Part shown: positions 4,540 to 5,491 of the stretch, piece after piece
Position numbering within the stretch: position 1 is the first letter of the stretch
Layout: each line of letters starts with the position of its first letter
NCBI GenBank assembly: GCA_946629405.1
Contig: CAMOXW010000001.1
Location: forward strand, 1-5,491
Origin: an uncultured Ruminococcus sp.
GTDB taxonomy: Bacteria > Bacillota_A > Clostridia > Oscillospirales > Ruminococcaceae
Length of the DNA stretch: 5,491 nt
Reading direction: 5' to 3'
Notes under the pieces: generated by a model
Database searches by the model: none
Told to the model about the DNA's origin: nothing
The model's input: the letters and a program-made list of their open reading frames with translations, nothing else
Position numbers and translations under genes: made by a program

Positions 4540-5491
4540 CATTTGTCCTCCAATGCTTTCATTACCTTGACTATGTTCATTGATATGGGGCACTTGGACA
4601 GGCATCTTCCGCAGCCTACACAGCCAAATTCGCCGTCATTGTTAGCCGGGAAGTACACAAGCTTGTGCATAAACCTCTGGCGGAAGCGTTCAAGCTGAGT
4701 GAGTCTCGGGTTGCCGTGAGCCATTTTTGTGAAGTCCGAATACATACAGGAATCCCAGCAGCGGAAACGTCTGATCCCGTCAGCGGTCTTGAAGTCCCTG
4801 ATATCGTAGCACTGGCAGGTCGGGCAGACGAAGGTACAGGTACCGCAGCCGAGACAGCTCTCGGAAAGCTCTCCCCACTTGTCGGAGTTGAAGTACTCGT
4901 TGAGCTTATCGCCGCCGAAGTTTTCAGTTGAAAGGTCGGCAAGCGGAAGTCTGCCCATAATTGACCTTGTTTTTTCTATAGTCCTGTCAAGCTCAGCAGT
5001 ATCGCCGTCTTCAAGCAGCGAAGAAACAGAATCCACAAAAGCCTGCCCCTTGTCATTGTTTGCTCTGAAATAGTAGAAGCTTCCGTCGCACCAGCAGGAG
5101 CAGTCTCCTTCCGGCTCAGCAGGGTCGATGCCGAATGTCTGGCAGAAGCATGTTTCAGCAGGTCTTGTGCAGGCCATGGAAACGATGATGCCGTGGTCAC
5201 GTCTGTTCTTGTAGAAGTTATCAACAGGATCAGCGAGGAATACTCTGTCAAGGATGTCGAAGCTCTTTACGTCACATGCGCGAACGCCGAAAACAACGAA
5301 GTCTTCGTCTTCCTTAACTGTTTCCTTTATTTCGATATTCTTTCCTTCAACCTTGAAGTCAACAAGGTTTTCTGTCTGTGGGAAGAAGAAGTCCTTGGCA
5401 CTTCTTACTGTGTTGAGAGCGTCTGACATTTTCTTTGTGCCGTCATACTTCTCAAACTTTGCACCTGCTTCTGTGTCAACAGGTATGTAGA
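4539..5491 (-). CDS. 4Fe-4S dicluster subunit (hydrogenase beta / AsrA type), 5' end beyond window
   Basis: The reading frame stays open to the right edge, giving 316 visible residues of the C-terminal part; numbering here starts at the first complete codon (5489). The Met at 5429 is internal, because the codons before it (such as FEKYDGTKK) read as family-like sequence and continue to the edge. It matches the iron-sulfur partner of the HydG/AsrB-type subunit. Marks are GVRACDVKSFDILDRVF (68-84), ACTRPAETCFC (106-116), CSCWC (130-134), a cluster site Cys212/215/218/222 running into CPTCQCYDI (222-230), and a second site Cys290/293/296/300-Pro near the C-terminus. The extra conserved cysteines (107, 114, 116, 130-134, 225, 227, 244, 248) may bind a further cluster; that is inference. 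The expected role is to carry electrons between the FAD/NAD(P) subunit and the catalytic partner in the cytoplasm. Its stop shares a base with the start of the next gene. Confidence 0.9.
   Translation of the reverse strand, partial: YIPVDTEAGAKFEKYDGTKKMSDALNTVRSAKDFFFPQTENLVDFKVEGKNIEIKETVKEDEDFVVFGVRACDVKSFDILDRVFLADPVDNFYKNRRDHGIIVSMACTRPAETCFCQTFGIDPAEPEGDCSCWCDGSFYYFRANNDKGQAFVDSVSSLLEDGDTAELDRTIEKTRSIMGRLPLADLSTENFGGDKLNEYFNSDKWGELSESCLGCGTCTFVCPTCQCYDIRDFKTADGIRRFRCWDSCMYSDFTKMAHGNPRLTQLERFRQRFMHKLVYFPANNDGEFGCVGCGRCLSKCPISMNIVKVMKALEDK
4546..4551 (-). promoter_or_regulatory. ribosome binding site of the FAD/NAD(P) subunit gene
   Basis: GGAGGA on the minus strand lies inside the last codons of the upstream iron-sulfur gene, 3 bases before ATG 4542 and 6 bases before ATG 4539. 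Spacing favours the second Met. It argues against the in-frame Met at 4605, which would overlap the upstream gene by 67 bases. Confidence 0.75.

Noticed and set aside
4540..4605. Upstream in-frame start at 4605 for the FAD/NAD(P) subunit
   Set aside because: It would overlap the preceding gene by 67 bases and add residues unlike the family; GGAGGA sits in front of the tandem ATGs at 4542/4539.
5427..5429. Met at 5429 as the start of the AsrA-like subunit
   Set aside because: The frame continues without a stop to the window edge with family-like sequence before the Met, and the 20 bases upstream hold no good ribosome binding site, so the gene is treated as cut by the window.

Overview
The window holds one co-directional block of five genes, all on the minus strand and read from right to left. 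It probably comes from an anaerobic, fermentative Bacillota (Clostridia, perhaps Ruminococcaceae-like). That assignment is an inference from strong AGGAGG-type ribosome binding sites, balanced base composition by eye, low-oxygen iron-sulfur chemistry and the gene set; nothing in the window fixes the species.

Layout in transcription order. (1) 5491-4539: a hydrogenase-beta/AsrA-type iron-sulfur subunit, its 5' end cut off by the window edge. (2) 4539-3712: a hydrogenase-gamma/AsrB-type FAD/NAD(P)-binding subunit with a C-terminal [2Fe-2S] site. (3) 3691-3008: a FrdB-like iron-sulfur subunit with one [2Fe-2S] and two four-cysteine [4Fe-4S] motifs. (4) 2995-1391: a FrdA-like flavoprotein that keeps the fumarate-reductase active-site residues, has Asn where classical FrdA has the covalent-FAD His, carries an N-terminal extension of about 90 residues, and lacks most of the usual C-terminal domain. 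(5) 1324-89: an AspT/YidE-family (AAE) membrane transporter without RCK domains. Genes 1-4 are separated by -1, 20 and 12 bases, so they are almost certainly co-translated. A 66-base gap with a perfect hairpin precedes the transporter. A strong, symmetrical intrinsic terminator (50-84) closes the block, and a possible + strand gene may end against its other side at position 51.

Proposed working model (inference): subunits 1 and 2 form a soluble NAD(P)H-oxidising electron-input module of the kind seen in cytoplasmic NAD(P)-linked hydrogenases and anaerobic sulfite reductase. Electrons pass through the FrdB-like wire to the FrdA-like flavoprotein, which would reduce fumarate (or a related unsaturated acid) to succinate. 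No membrane anchor or cytochrome b subunit is present in the window, so the complex looks cytoplasmic and quinone-independent. The adjacent transporter belongs to the same superfamily as the corynebacterial succinate exporter SucE1 and the aspartate/alanine exchanger AspT, which suggests export of the product or exchange of C4 acids. The modular mix of a hydrogenase/sulfite-reductase diaphorase with a fumarate-reductase catalytic core is the most interesting thing here.

I saw no RNA genes, insertion sequences, CRISPR arrays or phage features. The promoter of the block must lie beyond the right edge.
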